Source: Microbacterium proteolyticum
GTDB lineage: Bacteria > Actinomycetota > Actinomycetes > Actinomycetales > Microbacteriaceae
NCBI RefSeq assembly: GCF_014192415.1
Contig: NZ_JACHXY010000001.1
Span: 744,001 to 808,000 of the forward strand
Direction: 5' to 3'
DNA length: 64,000 nucleotides
Shown here: piece after piece, positions 62,668-64,000 of the stretch
Layout: each line of letters begins with the position of its first letter
How positions within the stretch are numbered: position 1 is the first letter of the stretch
Translations under genes and position numbers: made by a program
The notes under the pieces: model-generated
What the model saw: the letters and a program-made list of their open reading frames with translations, nothing else
What the model was told of the DNA's origin: nothing
Databases searched by the model: none

Positions 62668-64000
62668 GACGCAGCTCCCCGCACCAGCAGCCCTGACAAG
62701 TCGTCGAGCGTACCGATGGTCAGCACCGTGAGGCCCGCCACGCTCCGCATGCGCGGGTGCGCGCGTTCGTCGCAAATCACGGCCGCCACGGCGGTGTCGA
62801 CGGGAAAAGCCAGGGCCGCGTGCCGCAGGCGCGCCAGAGGCACGGCCGAGCCCACGACGACGAACGCGATCGACAGGCGTTCGCCGGCCTCGGATGCCAG
62901 GCGGCAGACGTCTTCCACGGGCATGGTGTTGTCGTGCCGATCGAGGCCGCTGAAGCCGTCGAGCATCGCCCGCGGCGACGCCACCGGAAGGCGACGGATC
63001 GCGCGGAGACGCCCCTTCACCACGCGGGGGATCTCGGAACCGGTGACGACGTCGACGTCGCGGGCATCGCGAACGGCGCGAAGGCTCAGAGAAGCGGCCG
63101 CAGAGACGGCGAGCTCGTACTCATCGGCATCCGCGTACTCCGGCGTCGCCGCGGCGAGCACGACCGCCATGCGGGAGCGACGGGACTCCTCGTACTGGCG
63201 GACCATGAGGCGCCCGGTCTTGGCGGTCGATTTCCAGTGCACCTGACGGCGCGCGTCTCCGGGGACGTACTCGCGGATGGCGTGGAAGGACATGTCGGCA
63301 TCGACGAGGCGCCGCGTCGCGCTCCCCTCGAGGTCGCGGATCAACCCGGCGCTGGTGGAGGGAAGGCCGACGGTGCGCGGGTGCACGAAGAGGTCGTGCA
63401 CGTCACGGAAGGCGTGCTCGCGCCGCAACAGCCCCACCGGGTCGCTCCGCACGGTCGTCACCGGACCGATCCGGACGACGCCGCGGGGCAGCGGAGGGAT
63501 CTGCAGCGGCTCCGTCGTCGCATGTCCCGGACGCAGGAAGGGCACGCCGAACTCGACGAGCCCGCGCCCCACCGGGATGTCGAGTCGTCCGGGGAGAGCG
63601 GCGCGCGCACCGTCGTTGCGCACCACAATCCGGCCCGTCACCCCATGGCCGGCGACCACGCGCTCGTGTTCCAGCGTGAGGTCGACGTCGTAGGCGCGGG
63701 CACCGAAGAGGAACGGCACGCTCATCAACAGCAGCAGGAACGCGGCAGCTCCCGCGACCATCCACTCGACCCATCCGAACAGAATGCCGAGGACGAGACC
63801 GATCGTGGCGGCGGCGACCACGACGGCGCCGGCCGGGCGCACCGTTCGACCGGCCCACCGCGCGGTCATCACGACGGAATCGGTGAGGGCCCTCCACAGC
63901 TCCGTCGCCCGCACCACGGCGCGCACGATCCGGCGCTGACGGCGGACCGACGTCGACGTGACCGACGTGCGCGAGCCGGTCCGCAGCGTGCCGGCGGACG
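62664..64000 (-). CDS. DUF58-family protein, N-terminus probably outside the window
   Basis: At least 420 aa are visible from a GTG at 63926, but the frame stays open to the right edge and the 24 upstream codons have G/C in almost every third position, so the gene probably starts further right. Two membrane helices lie near the start (GAVVVAAATIGLVLGILFG; AGAAAFLLLLMSVPFLFG), followed by an exported beta domain and the DUF58 core: ADMSFHAIREYVPGDARRQV and HWKSTAKTGRLMVRQYE. DUF58 proteins usually sit next to a MoxR ATPase and a TgpA protein, as the second is here. The pathway's role is unknown but linked to cell-envelope processes. Confidence 0.88.
   Translation of the reverse strand, partial: SAGTLRTGSRTSVTSTSVRRQRRIVRAVVRATELWRALTDSVVMTARWAGRTVRPAGAVVVAAATIGLVLGILFGWVEWMVAGAAAFLLLLMSVPFLFGARAYDVDLTLEHERVVAGHGVTGRIVVRNDGARAALPGRLDIPVGRGLVEFGVPFLRPGHATTEPLQIPPLPRGVVRIGPVTTVRSDPVGLLRREHAFRDVHDLFVHPRTVGLPSTSAGLIRDLEGSATRRLVDADMSFHAIREYVPGDARRQVHWKSTAKTGRLMVRQYEESRRSRMAVVLAAATPEYADADEYELAVSAAASLSLRAVRDARDVDVVTGSEIPRVVKGRLRAIRRLPVASPRAMLDGFSGLDRHDNTMPVEDVCRLASEAGERLSIAFVVVGSAVPLARLRHAALAFPVDTAVAAVICDERAHPRMRSVAGLTVLTIGTLDDLSGLLVRGAAS

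Noticed and set aside
1..64000. Prophage, insertion sequence, integrase or tRNA-associated island
   Set aside because: No transposase, integrase, phage structural gene or tRNA/rRNA gene was recognised on either strand; base composition appears uniform by eye.

Overview
The window comes from a high-GC Gram-positive actinobacterium, most likely Microbacterium or a close relative in Microbacteriaceae. The grounds are strong G/C bias at third codon positions, frequent GTG/TTG starts, LAxTG-type sortase signals, a small DUF7882-type protein typical of the family, a TgpA/DUF58/FHA cluster, and a ribosomal-protein cluster whose spc part lacks rpsN. The species is inferred from gene content only.

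Region 1 (1-3,228) holds a cut-off MarR regulator coupled to a transglutaminase-like protein, an alpha/beta hydrolase and small hypothetical genes. Region 2 (3,229-20,936) is a compact fructan (levan/sucrose) island. It has a secreted GH68 levansucrase and four GH32 fructosidases with different predicted locations: one membrane-tethered, one Tat-secreted and two cytoplasmic. It also has a sucrose-type PTS permease gene with a one-base frameshift, an ABC sugar importer (binding protein and two permeases, no ATPase) and two LacI regulators. Two sortase-signal surface proteins are translationally coupled to the tethered GH32. A TTAAYCGNTT operator-like motif overlaps the -35 box of both the levansucrase promoter and the ABC/GH32 operon promoter. 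A plausible reading is that the cell polymerises sucrose to levan outside, trims it at the surface, and imports and hydrolyses the products.

Region 3 (20,937-33,984) is a mixed housekeeping/accessory stretch. It contains a manganese (yybP-ykoY) riboswitch with a TerC-family gene, an F420-type oxidoreductase, an FBP-domain zinc protein, a PPOX protein, a 2'-5' RNA ligase-like protein, a DoxX protein, a region-2-only sigma-like protein and a second MarR. It also has a response regulator, a membrane protein with a degenerate GGDEF-like tail and a histidine kinase in a row, then a DUF4012 protein and a third sortase-signal protein.

Region 4 (33,985-57,303, all minus strand) is the translation supercluster. 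In transcription order it runs rpsL-rpsG-fusA-tuf, a small antitoxin-like gene, the S10/spc genes rpsJ to rplO, secY-adk-map-dsbA-like, infA-rpmJ-rpsM-rpsK, rpoA-rplQ, truA and an endonuclease/phosphatase-family gene. Strong hairpins cut it into units, and good promoters (TTGCSR, 17 bp, TAnnnT) precede rpsL, rpsJ and infA. Region 5 (57,657-64,000, minus) is a coupled operon of DUF58, TgpA-like, DUF5684/FHA and a repeat-containing membrane protein; the DUF58 gene runs off the right edge.
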